Assembly (NCBI GenBank): GCA_963742305.1
Contig: CAVULN010000046.1
Span: 1 to 64,000, forward strand
Origin: Roseiarcus sp963742305
Lineage (GTDB): Bacteria > Pseudomonadota > Alphaproteobacteria > Rhizobiales > Beijerinckiaceae
Direction: 5' to 3'
Length of the DNA: 64,000 nt
The notes beneath the pieces were generated by a model that was not told the origin of the DNA, searched no databases, and saw only the letters and a list, made by a program, of their open reading frames with translations. The position numbers and the translations under genes were made by a program. Positions within the stretch are counted from its first letter, which is position 1. Every line of letters begins with the position of its first letter. This document shows, piece after piece, positions 36,983 to 45,651 of the stretch.

Positions 36983-38312
36983 CTACCTGGCCGTCTGGCG
37001 CAACGCCCGGGCGTACCGGGTCCTGGTCCGCGGCGTTGGCCGGGCGCCGGCGCGTTCGGCGAGGAGAGCGCGCGCCAGGCTCCACTGGCCCGATCGCTCG
37101 GCCGCCGCGATCAGGGTGAGATTGACAATGTCGCGCTGGGCGTGGCTGCCGCCGATGCGGATCGTTTCGTCCCGGACGGGCAATATCTCGTCGACGGCGC
37201 GGGCGAAGTCGCCGCGGGCGAAAGCCAGCGCCCCGTCGATCAGGCGCCGGCCGACCTCGGCTGTCACCCGCCGGTTGTCGCCCGAGCCCAGCCGCTCATA
37301 GTCGTCGAGCGAGCGGGCGAGACGGACGGCGTGGTCCGGGTCGGGCGAGCGCGCGGCGGCGAAGGCGCAATGCAGATCGTTGAAGGCGAGCACATGGTCG
37401 TCGGCATGCGCCATCCATGCGTCGGCGAGGGCCGCCCAGCGGTCGCCGACGTCGATTCCCTCAAGCTCGAGCCGCCACAAGAGCGACGCGGCGTCGACGC
37501 GGTCGAGCGTCGCGTCGTCGGCGAGCTTGGGCGCGGTCAGGCGGTCGTAGTCGGCGAGAACCTCGTCGAACCGTCCCTGCTCGATCAGAAAGAGCGCCAG
37601 ATGCCAGCCGTTGTGATGGGCCATGAAATGCGCATGGGTCCAGTCCGCCCGAGTGGCCTTGAGGAACGCCACGCCCTCCTCGTGCCGGTTCGCGGTCTCC
37701 ATCACATGCGCCAGCGCATGGGTCGCCCAGGCGTCGCGGGGTTCACGGGCGAGCGCCTCGCGGCCGAAGGCTTCGGCGCGCTCGAGGTCGCCGGTCTCCT
37801 CGAGCCCGAAGGCGTAAAGCCCAAGGACAAAGCTCCTGAGCGGATTGTCGCGGTCCCACGCCGGCAGGACCCGCTGCGGCGCAGTCGCGGATCGCGGCCG
37901 GGCGGCCAAGAAAATAGAAGCCGTCCTCGGCCAGGCGCAAGGCGAGCGCATCGGTCGGATGGTCGGCGAGGATCGCCTCCCAGCCCAGGATCGCCTGCGA
38001 GGTCTCGCCTTCAGCCCATTGCCTTGCGGCGGCGAAATGGCGCCGCTCGCGTTCCGAGGCGCCCCCGACCGCCGCCTCGGCCGCCCGGAGCGCGCTCACA
38101 ACCTCCGGATGGTCGCCGCGAAAGCCGCCGATCATATAAAGCGCCGCGATCGCGACGGCGCCCAGCGCGAAACCGGGATCGCGCTGAAGCGCGGATTTGA
38201 GCACGCCGACCGGATCGCCGGTCAGCCCATAATAGTCGGCGATCGCGCGATCGAACGCCGCGGCGGACTCCGGAGCGCCGGCGAGTTCGAGCCCCTGCTG
38301 GTCCCTGGCCAT
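36983..38312 (-). CDS. TPR protein of the TTC38 type, one frameshift
   Basis: Tetratricopeptide-repeat protein of about 443 residues. The start is MARDQQGLELAG at 38312, preceded by GAAGGATTGAAA. The helical pairs include FDRAIADYYGLTGDPVGVLKSALQRDPGF, FVLGLYAFGLEETGDLERAEAFGREALAREPRDAWATHALAHVMET and HHNGWHLALFLIEQGRFDEVLADYD, the last typical of the TTC38 group. The first ~145 residues are in one frame and the rest in another; the junction is near 37871-37883, where CAARVLPAWDRDNPLRSF can be rebuilt by removing one base. The span is 3n+1. Function unknown; TTC38-like proteins in proteobacteria are uncharacterised. Confidence 0.85.
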
Positions 38313-38506
38313 TTTCAATCCTTCGCCGGTCACCATAGCGCGAGGGGATCGCCGCCGGAACCGGGCCTCGCCCTCGGCGAAGGCATTCAAATCGGGGCGC
38401 CGTTCGGGCCCCGCGGAGGGATGATGAACGGCCCGACGATCTCCGTTGCGGCGAACAGGTGGATAAGCAATCGTAAGGCGTCCTGATTGCGATTTGGGGG
38501 ACGCCG

Positions 38507-39088
38507 ATGAATAATAACTTGCAGGATATCTGGATTTTTGGTCTGAGCCATACGCTTGTTATGCTTACGGTTCTGCAAGTCATCGACCTGGCGCTAACGC
38601 TTCTGCATTCCCTACAGGAGCGCAAAGGTCGGTTGTGGCGGTACTTCGGCGCGATTGCGGGAGTGAAGATACCCGACGGCTTCGGTCAGGTTTCGTTCTT
38701 TTGGGGCCTGACCATTTCATTGTGGATCGTTGGGCTCCTTGGGATTGCCGGCGCCGTCCTTTGGCAAGCGCCGCTTGCGTTCGGGTGCCTGGGCGCAATC
38801 ATCGGGTGCAGGTTGTCGGACGGCTGGTTTTCGCATATCGCGCCAAACAATGCAGGCTTTCGGCCCAATCCGGGCCTGTCGTCGGTTCCACTGTACTTCG
38901 CCGAAGTAGCGGTTCTCCTGGTCGTGTTCTATCCGGCGATCAGGATGCGGATGCTCGCCGTGCTGATTGGCTTCGTCATCGGCGCATTCGCCTTCTATTG
39001 CATAATTCCGAGTTTGAAGCGCTTCGGGCGCCTGGTGTTCCAGCCGGTCACACCCTGGCGGGCAGGCAGTCCGCAGCCAACGTGGTGA
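38507..39088 (+). CDS. Hypothetical integral membrane protein
   Basis: 193 residues with about five hydrophobic helices: IFGLSHTLVMLTVLQVIDLALTLL, FFWGLTISLWIVGLLGIAG, LWQAPLAFGCLGAIIG, VPLYFAEVAVLLVVFYPAI, RMLAVLIGFVIGAFAFYCII. The segment DGWFSHIAPNNAGFRPNPGLSS, ahead of a helix, distantly recalls HXXEE-type membrane proteins, but I do not recognise the family. Codon use is visibly less GC-rich than in the neighbours (many TTG, TTT, ATT), which may mark recent transfer. The ATG at 38507 follows GGGGGACGCCG. Confidence 0.6.
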   Translation: MNNNLQDIWIFGLSHTLVMLTVLQVIDLALTLLHSLQERKGRLWRYFGAIAGVKIPDGFGQVSFFWGLTISLWIVGLLGIAGAVLWQAPLAFGCLGAIIGCRLSDGWFSHIAPNNAGFRPNPGLSSVPLYFAEVAVLLVVFYPAIRMRMLAVLIGFVIGAFAFYCIIPSLKRFGRLVFQPVTPWRAGSPQPTW

Positions 39089-39179
39089 AGCCCGCGAGGG
39101 ACCTCAGGCGGGACCGCTCCGGCATTTGTGGGTTCACGGAAATGAAAGGGCGGGGTGAGAAGCGAAGGACTTCTTCCGG

Positions 39180-40067
39180 ATGAAGGGCAAGACCGTCGTC
39201 GCCACCGGCGCGACTTCGGGCATCGGCGAGGCGGCGGTCGTCGCGCTCGCCAGGCTCGGCGCCCGCATTGTCATCGTGGCGCGGGACGAAGCTCGCGCCG
39301 ACGCGACGATGCGCAAGATTGAAGCGGCAGCGCCCGGGCTCGGCCATCGCGCGCATCTCGCCGATCTCTCGCGGATGAGCGAGACGCGCAGGGCCGGCGC
39401 GGCGATCGCGACGAGCGAGACGCGCGTCGATGTGCTGATCAACAACGCCGGGGCCCTGTTCTCCCGCCGGCGGGTGACGCCAGAGGGTCTGGAGATGACC
39501 TTCGCCCTCAACCATATGGCCTATTTCGTGCTGACCGAGGCGCTCAGCGACAAGCTCATCGCTTCCGCGCCCGCCCGGATCGTCTCCACTTCGTCGACCG
39601 CGCATGAGCGCTCGGCGCTCGATTTCAGCGACCTGCAGAGCGCCGCCGGCTACACCGGCTTCAAAGCTTACCGCCGCTCCAAGCTCGCCAATATCCTGTT
39701 CACCCGCGAGCTCGCCCGGCGGCTCGCCGGCACGGGCGTGACGGCCAATTGCCTCGATCCCGGCGTGGTGGCGACCCGGTTCGGCTCGTCGAGCGGCGGA
39801 ATGGTCGGCCTTGTGATCCCGCTGCTCAGGCCATTCTTCATCCCGGCTGAAAAAGGCGCCGACACGATCGTCTACCTCGCCTCGTCGCCCGAAGTGGCGA
39901 GCACGACCGGCGCCTATTTCGCCAAGCGCAGGATCGTCGAGCCGTCCGCCGCGGCTCGGGACGATGCCGCAGCGACAAGGCTGTGGCAGGCCAGCGAGGC
40001 CCTCGCCGGCGGCGGAACTCACAGGAGCGGGGAAAAGGGGCCTACCGATCCGGAAGTTCAGGCTTGA
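39180..40067 (+). CDS. SDR family oxidoreductase (retinol dehydrogenase-like)
   Basis: Classical-type short-chain dehydrogenase of 295 residues. Cofactor motif VVATGATSGIGEAAV (TGxxxGIG), NNAG in VLINNAGALFSRRRV, catalytic Ser in IVSTSSTAHER, and YxxxK in KAYRRSKLANILFTRELARRL. The SKLANI-type active site and length are typical of the RDH/WW-domain oxidoreductase branch. Arg in IVARDEARAD suggests NADP(H). The substrate is unknown. Its 3' end overlaps the tail of the convergent emfourin-like gene by 26 bases. Confidence 0.88.
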   Translation: MKGKTVVATGATSGIGEAAVVALARLGARIVIVARDEARADATMRKIEAAAPGLGHRAHLADLSRMSETRRAGAAIATSETRVDVLINNAGALFSRRRVTPEGLEMTFALNHMAYFVLTEALSDKLIASAPARIVSTSSTAHERSALDFSDLQSAAGYTGFKAYRRSKLANILFTRELARRLAGTGVTANCLDPGVVATRFGSSSGGMVGLVIPLLRPFFIPAEKGADTIVYLASSPEVASTTGAYFAKRRIVEPSAAARDDAAATRLWQASEALAGGGTHRSGEKGPTDPEVQA

Positions 40068-40548
40068 CCAACGATCGAACGGCGAGGGGCACCAGTTCTT
40101 CCGGCACGCGGCGAACGGTTCGCGTCTCCCCGTCGACCTCGCCGGTGATGTCATATTTGGTTGAATCTGAACGGGTCGGCGGAGGCGCCGCGCCTTTCGT
40201 CTTCAACAGCTTCCGGATCTGACTCTGATCCTCGGGCGAGAGGGAATTCAGCCGAACCTTCACCGGCGCGCTGCGGGTGTTTGTGATTCCGCCGCCCACT
40301 TGCGTAATGGTCAGCGCGTCACGATCGGTCACTTTGAGGTTCCGGGCATTCAACGTTGTGTGGTCCGACGCTGTTCCCGCATCGGCCACGCCAACACAGA
40401 AGACACACGCCATCGCGCAAGCGATCGAGCGGGCTCGAAGCAGCCGTCGCGCCCCTTCCCTAGCACATTTGCACAGGATGCGCGAAAGACTCTTCCGTGG
40501 GTCGAACCCTTTCGACGCATCCTCAGGCTGCGGGAGCCTATAGAACAA
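40042..40548 (-). CDS. Emfourin-like (protealysin inhibitor family) protein
   Basis: The C-terminal ~95 residues match the emfourin pattern: TITQVGGGITNTRSAPVKVRL, then LSPEDQSQIRKLLKT, KYDITGEVDGETRTVRRV and PEELVPLAVRSLV. In Serratia, emfourin sits next to protealysin and inhibits it. Here the frame overlaps the stop of the protealysin-like gene, opening with TTG at 40548. An alternative ATG at 40410 begins MACVFCVGVADAG. The preceding RRLLRARSIACAMACVFCVGVADAG reads like an export signal, which known emfourins lack. Residues 1-30 look like low-quality coding, so the true start is uncertain. Confidence 0.75.
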   Translation of the reverse strand: MFYRLPQPEDASKGFDPRKSLSRILCKCAREGARRLLRARSIACAMACVFCVGVADAGTASDHTTLNARNLKVTDRDALTITQVGGGITNTRSAPVKVRLNSLSPEDQSQIRKLLKTKGAAPPPTRSDSTKYDITGEVDGETRTVRRVPEELVPLAVRSLVKPELPDR

Positions 40549-41578
40549 ACACCGTCTTCCAGCCCTTCGTCACAGCCGCCGCAACTGACGGGTCTGCGGC
40601 GAACTGCCTTTTTGCCTCGCTGACCGTCAACCGGGCGAAAGCCTTGAACTTCATCGTCTTGGTCGCCTTCTTGTTGGTCAGCGCGCCATACCATATCTTG
40701 CCTGCTTTTTCCCAGCTATGACCGCCGATAGCCTTCGCGATGACACAAAAAGCGCGGTTCGGGATGCCGCTGTTGTCGTGCGGATCGCCATGCGGGATGT
40801 AGTGCTTGTAGTCGGCGGGCTGTGGCGACAGGCAATGCTTCGCGCCCGGATTGGCCATGTCGCGCAGACAGGTGTAGCCCTTCTGCTTCGCCGACGGACC
40901 CATGATTCCCGAGCCGATAAGCCAGTCTGCCTTATCCACGGTTTGTCCGGCGGACCACTGCCTGTACATCGAGCCGAACACGTCGGAGACGCTTTCGTTC
41001 AATGCGCCCGGCTCGTCCGTGTAAGTGAGGCCAGCGGTGTACTGAGTGACGCCATGAGTGAGTTCGTGGCCAATGACGTCGTTCGAGTCGGTGAAATCGA
41101 CGAAGAGCTTGCCGTCGCCGTCGCCGTAGACCATTTGCCGACCGTCCCAAAACGCATTGTCGTAGTCTTGCCCGTAGTGGACGGACGAGACCAAGGTCTT
41201 GCCTTTGTTGTCGACCGAGTTGCGGCCAAAACAGTGATGATAGAACTTCGCCACCCCGTTGGCCTCATTGAAAGCGTTCTTGACGGATTTGTCCGAGGAA
41301 GCTTTCGGATTGGCGACGGGTGTTCCTGGCAAGTTCTCGGTGTGGTTGCAATTGTAGGCGGTCGCCTGCGGCAAAGCCGCCAGCGCCGTCTGAACTCCCG
41401 CCGCTTCTTGATGAGCCTTCGAGGCAGCGGCGTTCGCCGCCCGCAATTTTCTCCAAATGGGCTCGAGCCTCTTCGTATTCGCAATAGCTTCCCGAGCCTC
41501 CGCGCCAAGAGATCTGTCTGACGCGAGACGTTCAAGCACTGAAGGTGGAATGATGTAGCAACCGCAAGCCAGCCTCAT
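40538..41578 (-). CDS. M4 family metallopeptidase, protealysin-like
   Basis: Thermolysin-family zinc protease of 346 residues. The short propeptide has the protealysin-type motif CGCYIIPPSVLERLA (PPL motif) instead of a long FTP/PepSY propeptide and signal. The catalytic domain has VHYGQDYDNAFWDGRQMVYGDGDG, the zinc motif DVIGHELTHGVTQ (HExxH), the third ligand in GALNESVSDVFGSM and the C-terminal active-site His in HGDPHDNSGIPNRAF. No signal peptide, as in protealysins. An emfourin-like gene overlaps its end, making a probable enzyme-inhibitor operon. The frame is intact. Confidence 0.92.
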   Translation of the reverse strand: MRLACGCYIIPPSVLERLASDRSLGAEAREAIANTKRLEPIWRKLRAANAAASKAHQEAAGVQTALAALPQATAYNCNHTENLPGTPVANPKASSDKSVKNAFNEANGVAKFYHHCFGRNSVDNKGKTLVSSVHYGQDYDNAFWDGRQMVYGDGDGKLFVDFTDSNDVIGHELTHGVTQYTAGLTYTDEPGALNESVSDVFGSMYRQWSAGQTVDKADWLIGSGIMGPSAKQKGYTCLRDMANPGAKHCLSPQPADYKHYIPHGDPHDNSGIPNRAFCVIAKAIGGHSWEKAGKIWYGALTNKKATKTMKFKAFARLTVSEAKRQFAADPSVAAAVTKGWKTVFVL

Positions 41579-41871
41579 GTCACCCTCTCTCTTCGTGCCC
41601 CATGACCACCTCGGTCAGAGCGCGTTTTGAATCGTCGCTATTCTTCGATTCTTCCTCGGTGGAATTGGTTTCAACAGCCGCGTCTGTTACGCGATTTGGC
41701 CCAGCAACGGCCGTTGGCGCCGTGGACCCATCGGTTACAATATACCTCGGTTAAATCGAATGGGATGCGCAGAACTACCTATATCGATCCGGAAGCCGCC
41801 GGCGGGCGCCAAAACCTGTCTCGTTGCTTTGGTGGATGAAAAAACGCCTGCCCGCTGTGACCGCCGTCACA

Positions 41872-42198
41872 CTATCTGCGGGTCTTGATCTTCGCCGCGC
41901 CGCGCCGCCAGGCCATTTCCAGCGCGGCCTGGAGCTCCGGCTCGCTCAGGGCGGAAAGCGTCGCGCGCGTCCAGCCCTGCCTTCCCCAGGCGTTTTCAAG
42001 CGCCGCGAAGGCGTCCGGCGCGACCGCGCATTTGAGCGCCTGCTCGTCGGGCGCGAACTTGATGTTGGCGGTGAGCCCGTCCGCCGCAAGCGTCGCGAAG
42101 GTCACTCTCGCCTTGAAGGCGCGCCGGTCGAAATGCGGGTATTCGGCGGCGCCGGGAAGCGCAAGCGCGATGCGGCGGAAATCGGCGGCGTTGGCCAT
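41872..42198 (-). CDS. MmcQ/YjbR family protein
   Basis: 108-residue cytosolic protein of the MmcQ/YjbR (CyaY-like fold) family: ADFRRIALALPGAAEYPHFDRRAFKARVTFATL, then NIKFAPDEQALKCAV, then GRQGWTRATLSALSEPELQAALEMAWRR. The family is often described as DNA-binding, but its function is not established. It is a single gene, divergent from the MFS transporter about 130 bases away. Confidence 0.88.
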   Translation of the reverse strand: MANAADFRRIALALPGAAEYPHFDRRAFKARVTFATLAADGLTANIKFAPDEQALKCAVAPDAFAALENAWGRQGWTRATLSALSEPELQAALEMAWRRGAAKIKTRR

Positions 42199-42329
42199 GG
42201 GCGGCGTCTCAGGGATCGGACATGCGAGGACAGGCGCGCGGCGGACGAGGGGCGCCGCGCGCCATTGTGCGGCGGGCCGGCGCCCGCGTAGTCTCCCCGC
42301 CAGCGAAGACGCGCTGCGGAGGAGCGGCC

Positions 42330-43628
42330 ATGGGCAAGACAGGCTTCGAGCAGGCCAAGACCGTTCTGCGGGTCACCGGCGGCAATTTCCTCGAAATGTA
42401 TGACTTCTTTCTGTTCGGCATCTACGCCCGGCAGATCTCGGCGACGTTCTTCCCCAGCCACGACCCTTACGCCTCGCTGATGGCGACCTTCCTGAGTTTC
42501 GCGGCGGGCTTCGCGATGCGCCCGATCGGCGCCCTCGTGCTGGGGCCATACGTCGACCGCATCGGCCGGCGCAAGGGCCTCATCGTCACGCTCTCGATCA
42601 TGGCCTGCGGAACCATCCTCATCGCCTTCGTGCCTGCATACGCGACCATCGGCGTGTTCGCCCCGCTCCTGGTGGTGCTCGGCCGGCTCTTGCAGGGATT
42701 CTCGGCCGGCGTCGAACTCGGCGGCGTCTCGGTCTATCTCTCGGAGATGGCGACGCCCGGAAACAAGGGCTTCTATGTCTCCTGGCAATCGGCGAGCCAG
42801 CAGGTCGCGATCGTGGTCGCCGCGCTTCTCGGCTTCGCGATCGCCAACCTCATGACCCCCGAAGCGGCTGCCGGCTGGGGCTGGCGCATTCCGTTCTTCC
42901 TCGGCTGCGCGATCGTGCCGTTCCTCTATATGATCCGGCGCAGGCTCGAGGAGACCCGCGAATTCGCGGCGCGCAAGGTCCACCCGACGACGCGGCAGAT
43001 CTTCGGGGTGCTCGGGGCAAACTGGCCGATCGTGCTCGGCGGCGTGGCGATGGTGATGATGACGACGGTGTCGTTCTATCTCATCACCGTCTACACGCCG
43101 ACCTTCGGCAGACGGGTGCTCAACCTCACCGAGTCCGACGCGCTGCTCGTGACGATCGCGGTCGCGGCGTCGAATTTCTTCTGGCTGCCGATCTCGGGCG
43201 CGGCGTCCGACCGGATCGGCCGCAAGCCGATCCTCGTCGGCTTCGCAACTCTTGCGCTTCTCACCGCCTATCCGGCGCTCGCCTGGCTTGCGAGGGCGCC
43301 GAGCTTCGAGCGTATGCTTGGGGTCGAGCTATGGCTCTCGTTCATCTACGCCTGCTACAACGGCGCGATGGTCGTGGCTCTGACCGAGGTGATCCCCGCT
43401 TCGGTCCGCACGTCGGGGTTTTCGCTCGCCTACAGCCTGGCGACGACGCTCGGCGGCTCGTCGCTGCTGATCTCGACCTGGCTCATCCAGCACACCGGCG
43501 ACAAGGCCGCGCCCGGGCTTTGGCTGAGCCTTGCGGCTTTGTGCGGCCTGATCGCGACGCTTGCGCTCTATCGGCGGCCGGCGGGCGGCGTGCCCTATCT
43601 CGCGCCCGGCGCCGCCGCTGGCGGATAG
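42330..43628 (+). CDS. MFS transporter, metabolite:H+ symporter (citrate/tricarballylate type)
   Basis: MHS-subfamily major facilitator of 432 residues. Motifs: GGNFLEMYDFFLFGIYA (helix 1 with the E-x-Y-D pattern of citrate/proline-betaine symporters), GPYVDRIGRRKGL (helix 2-3 loop), LGRLLQGFSAGVELGGVSVYLSEMA and SDRIGRKPIL. It resembles the TcuC tricarballylate and CitA citrate transporters, so di- or tricarboxylate uptake is likely. The start ATG at 42330 follows GGAGGAGCGGCC. No adjacent catabolic genes confirm the substrate. Confidence 0.88.
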   Translation: MGKTGFEQAKTVLRVTGGNFLEMYDFFLFGIYARQISATFFPSHDPYASLMATFLSFAAGFAMRPIGALVLGPYVDRIGRRKGLIVTLSIMACGTILIAFVPAYATIGVFAPLLVVLGRLLQGFSAGVELGGVSVYLSEMATPGNKGFYVSWQSASQQVAIVVAALLGFAIANLMTPEAAAGWGWRIPFFLGCAIVPFLYMIRRRLEETREFAARKVHPTTRQIFGVLGANWPIVLGGVAMVMMTTVSFYLITVYTPTFGRRVLNLTESDALLVTIAVAASNFFWLPISGAASDRIGRKPILVGFATLALLTAYPALAWLARAPSFERMLGVELWLSFIYACYNGAMVVALTEVIPASVRTSGFSLAYSLATTLGGSSLLISTWLIQHTGDKAAPGLWLSLAALCGLIATLALYRRPAGGVPYLAPGAAAGG

Positions 43629-43747
43629 ACTTTTTCGCCGCGCTTCGTCGAAATCGTGCGAAACAAACGCAGCGCGTCCTGAGTTTCTCCGGTCGTCCTC
43701 AGTTTGGCGAAGCGCGCCATCCGGGGACCAGAGAGACGGAGGTTCCG

Positions 43748-44077
43748 ATGCAAGCGACCTGGGCGCCCCATGAGAAACATGGGCAACTTACGGCTCAAGC
43801 AGACCTACCCGACACGGTCTACGCCTTTCCGAAGCAACGCAAGGAGCCGCTGACCGACGCGAAGCACGTCCGCAACGCGGTCGCGCGGTTCGATCAGGTC
43901 ATCGACGTTTCCGACGAGGATCGGAAACTGGCCTTCGCCAATATCGAGAAGGCGGCCCGCCACTATGGCGTCGACCTTTCCGAGAGCTCGTGGCGCGATC
44001 TCGGCGCTCATCCCCAACCCCATCGCAAAGAGGCGGCCGCCAAAGCCGCCGCGACGCGGAAGCGCGAACGCAAATAG
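43748..44077 (+). CDS. DUF6582-type hypothetical protein
   Basis: 109-residue basic protein. Its core, YAFPKQRKEPLTDAKHVRNAVARFDQV, then VSDEDRKLAFANIEKAARHYGV, is the signature of a small domain (DUF6582) found in many bacterial and phage proteins; its function is unknown. The C-terminus is Lys/Arg/Ala-rich (KEAAAKAAATRKRERK), suggesting nucleic-acid contact. The ATG at 43748 is preceded by GACGGAGGTTCCG. No phage genes surround it. Confidence 0.75.
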   Translation: MQATWAPHEKHGQLTAQADLPDTVYAFPKQRKEPLTDAKHVRNAVARFDQVIDVSDEDRKLAFANIEKAARHYGVDLSESSWRDLGAHPQPHRKEAAAKAAATRKRERK

Positions 44078-44136
44078 CGAGGCCGTCAGCCGTCGGGCGG
44101 CAGTCAAGCGTGAGTTCGGGCCGGGCTCGTCGCGCG

Positions 44137-44619
44137 CTAAGCCCGCAACTTCCTCTTGAGCCAGTAGGCGAAGGCCTGGGACACAGCCTGCACCCGGCCC
44201 TGCAGGGCCTGCTCCGGCAGCGCCTGATCGGTCGGATTCGAAAAGTACGTCGAGACCGCATGGACCTGGATGGTCCTGCCGCCGAGGGTCGCGACGCCTC
44301 GCATGGTGTCGGGATCGCCCGGCCCGCCGCCGCCGAGGTAGAGCGTGTCGACGCGCACGTGAAGCGGCGGCCCGCCGGGGGCGCCGGACCCCAGAACCCG
44401 GGCGAGCGCGGCTGGCAGATCCTGCTGCGCCCAGCCCGCCGTCGGATTCCCGACATAAGCAATGAGCGGCGACGTATCGACATCGATCGCCCCGATGCCA
44501 AATCCGGAGGCGCCCGCCGGCTGAACGCCTGCGGTCGGCGTGTTGCAGCCGCTGAGGCCCGCGGAAGCGAAAGCGCCGAAAGTGAAAAGCGCGGCGCGGC
44601 GCGTCAAAGCATTTTGCAT
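44137..44619 (-). CDS. Putative lipoprotein of unknown function
   Basis: About 160 residues starting MQNALTRRAALFTFGAF with lipobox LSGC (Cys near residue 25), so probably lipidated and periplasmic. The mature part has FGIGAIDVDTSPLIAYVGNPTAGWAQQDLPAALARVLG, VRVDTLYLGGGGPGDPDTMRGVATLGGR and a C-terminal SQAFAYWLKRKLRA helix. It recalls small periplasmic proteins with a DUF4136-like layout, but I cannot assign a family. It is separated by about 90 bases from a second exported protein on the same strand. Confidence 0.7.
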   Translation of the reverse strand: MQNALTRRAALFTFGAFASAGLSGCNTPTAGVQPAGASGFGIGAIDVDTSPLIAYVGNPTAGWAQQDLPAALARVLGSGAPGGPPLHVRVDTLYLGGGGPGDPDTMRGVATLGGRTIQVHAVSTYFSNPTDQALPEQALQGRVQAVSQAFAYWLKRKLRA

Positions 44620-44709
44620 AACGATCTCCCCTGACAAATATCTTCTGCTTCGGCGCGCGCGGCGCGCCGCTCTTCAACCTCCGAGCCTCCGCGGCGTCTC
44701 CTTATCCGC

Positions 44710-45444
44710 TCAGTAGCACGGCGGATAGGGATAGTAGCCGCATGCGGGGGGCGGCGGAGGAGGAGGATAATACGGGTACCCGTAGGGATGATAATAGGCG
44801 CTCGCGGCCGCCGCGCCGACCGCCGCCGCCCCGACCGCTGCGGCGCCCACCGCCGCGCCGCCCCAGCCGGGATGACCGTACCAGGCGCCATGCCATCCGC
44901 CGCCCCCGGCGACGAATCCCCGCCCGCCATAGCCGCGCGCGGCGAACCAGTCGATGAACAGCGAAGCGGGGCCCGTCGCCTTCGACAGGCTTCCTTCGAG
45001 CACGGACACCTGGAAAGTGAGAGTCTCGCCCTCGAGTTTGGGCGACTTCAGGACAACGACGGCGTCCTCGACGGAATCGCCTTCCGCGCTCAGGACCGAT
45101 ATCGTCGCGTTGGGCGGATTTTTCGCGAAGCTGTCGCTTCCTTCATCCCACTCCCTCAGGAAGTGCTTGGTCAGGACATGTCCGGCCGCCCGGAAAGGAC
45201 GATCGGCGAAGACGATCGAGTTCGGCGACACGCCGGTCAGGGTCAGGACGCCGCCGGTAAGAGCGGCGCCCCGGGAATTGATGACCGCGAGCGAGGGAAT
45301 CATCGCGTCCTTCGCCGCTTTCGGCTGGCCGATCGTCTTCTGCCCCGGCGCGGAGATCGCGTCCTCGGCCGAGGCGGCTATCGGCGCCGCCATAAGAGCG
45401 ACAAGGCCGGCGCAGAGGCCGATCGCAGCAGTGTTGAGCATCAA
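44710..45444 (-). CDS. Exported protein with Ala-Val-Gly repeats and Tyr/Pro-rich tail
   Basis: 244 residues; signal peptide MLNTAAIGLCAGLVALMAAPIAASA. The middle ~115 residues form a beta-rich domain (ALTGGVLTLTGVSPNSIVFADRPFRAAGHVLTKHFLREWDEG and FQVSVLEGSLSKATGPASLFID). The tail runs through a Gly-rich stretch, three copies of AAVGA-type units, and a low-complexity Tyr/Pro block ending GYYPYPPCY. I do not recognise a function. The tail resembles those of bacterial surface proteins that bind the wall or self-assemble. It is transcribed alone or with the lipoprotein downstream. Confidence 0.7.
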   Translation of the reverse strand: MMLNTAAIGLCAGLVALMAAPIAASAEDAISAPGQKTIGQPKAAKDAMIPSLAVINSRGAALTGGVLTLTGVSPNSIVFADRPFRAAGHVLTKHFLREWDEGSDSFAKNPPNATISVLSAEGDSVEDAVVVLKSPKLEGETLTFQVSVLEGSLSKATGPASLFIDWFAARGYGGRGFVAGGGGWHGAWYGHPGWGGAAVGAAAVGAAAVGAAAASAYYHPYGYPYYPPPPPPPACGYYPYPPCY

Positions 45445-45651
45445 CGGTCACTCCTGTCCGAACATTCCAGGCTCCATCTCCGATGCGTGCGCATTCTGAT
45501 GGACTTTCCGCTTCCAGTCGCAGGAGAACCCAGCCCTGCTTGAGGGCCGACTCCTACATCGGTTTCGCTCACCGCGCCAATGTGAAGCCGTCCGGATCGC
45601 CGCCAATCAGGAGCCTGAGGGAGGCGTCGAGCCGCCGGCCTCGACGCGCCC

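Noticed and set aside
43748..44077. Prophage remnant around the DUF6582 protein
   Set aside because: This domain occurs in phages, but no integrase, capsid, portal or attachment-site-like repeats are nearby.
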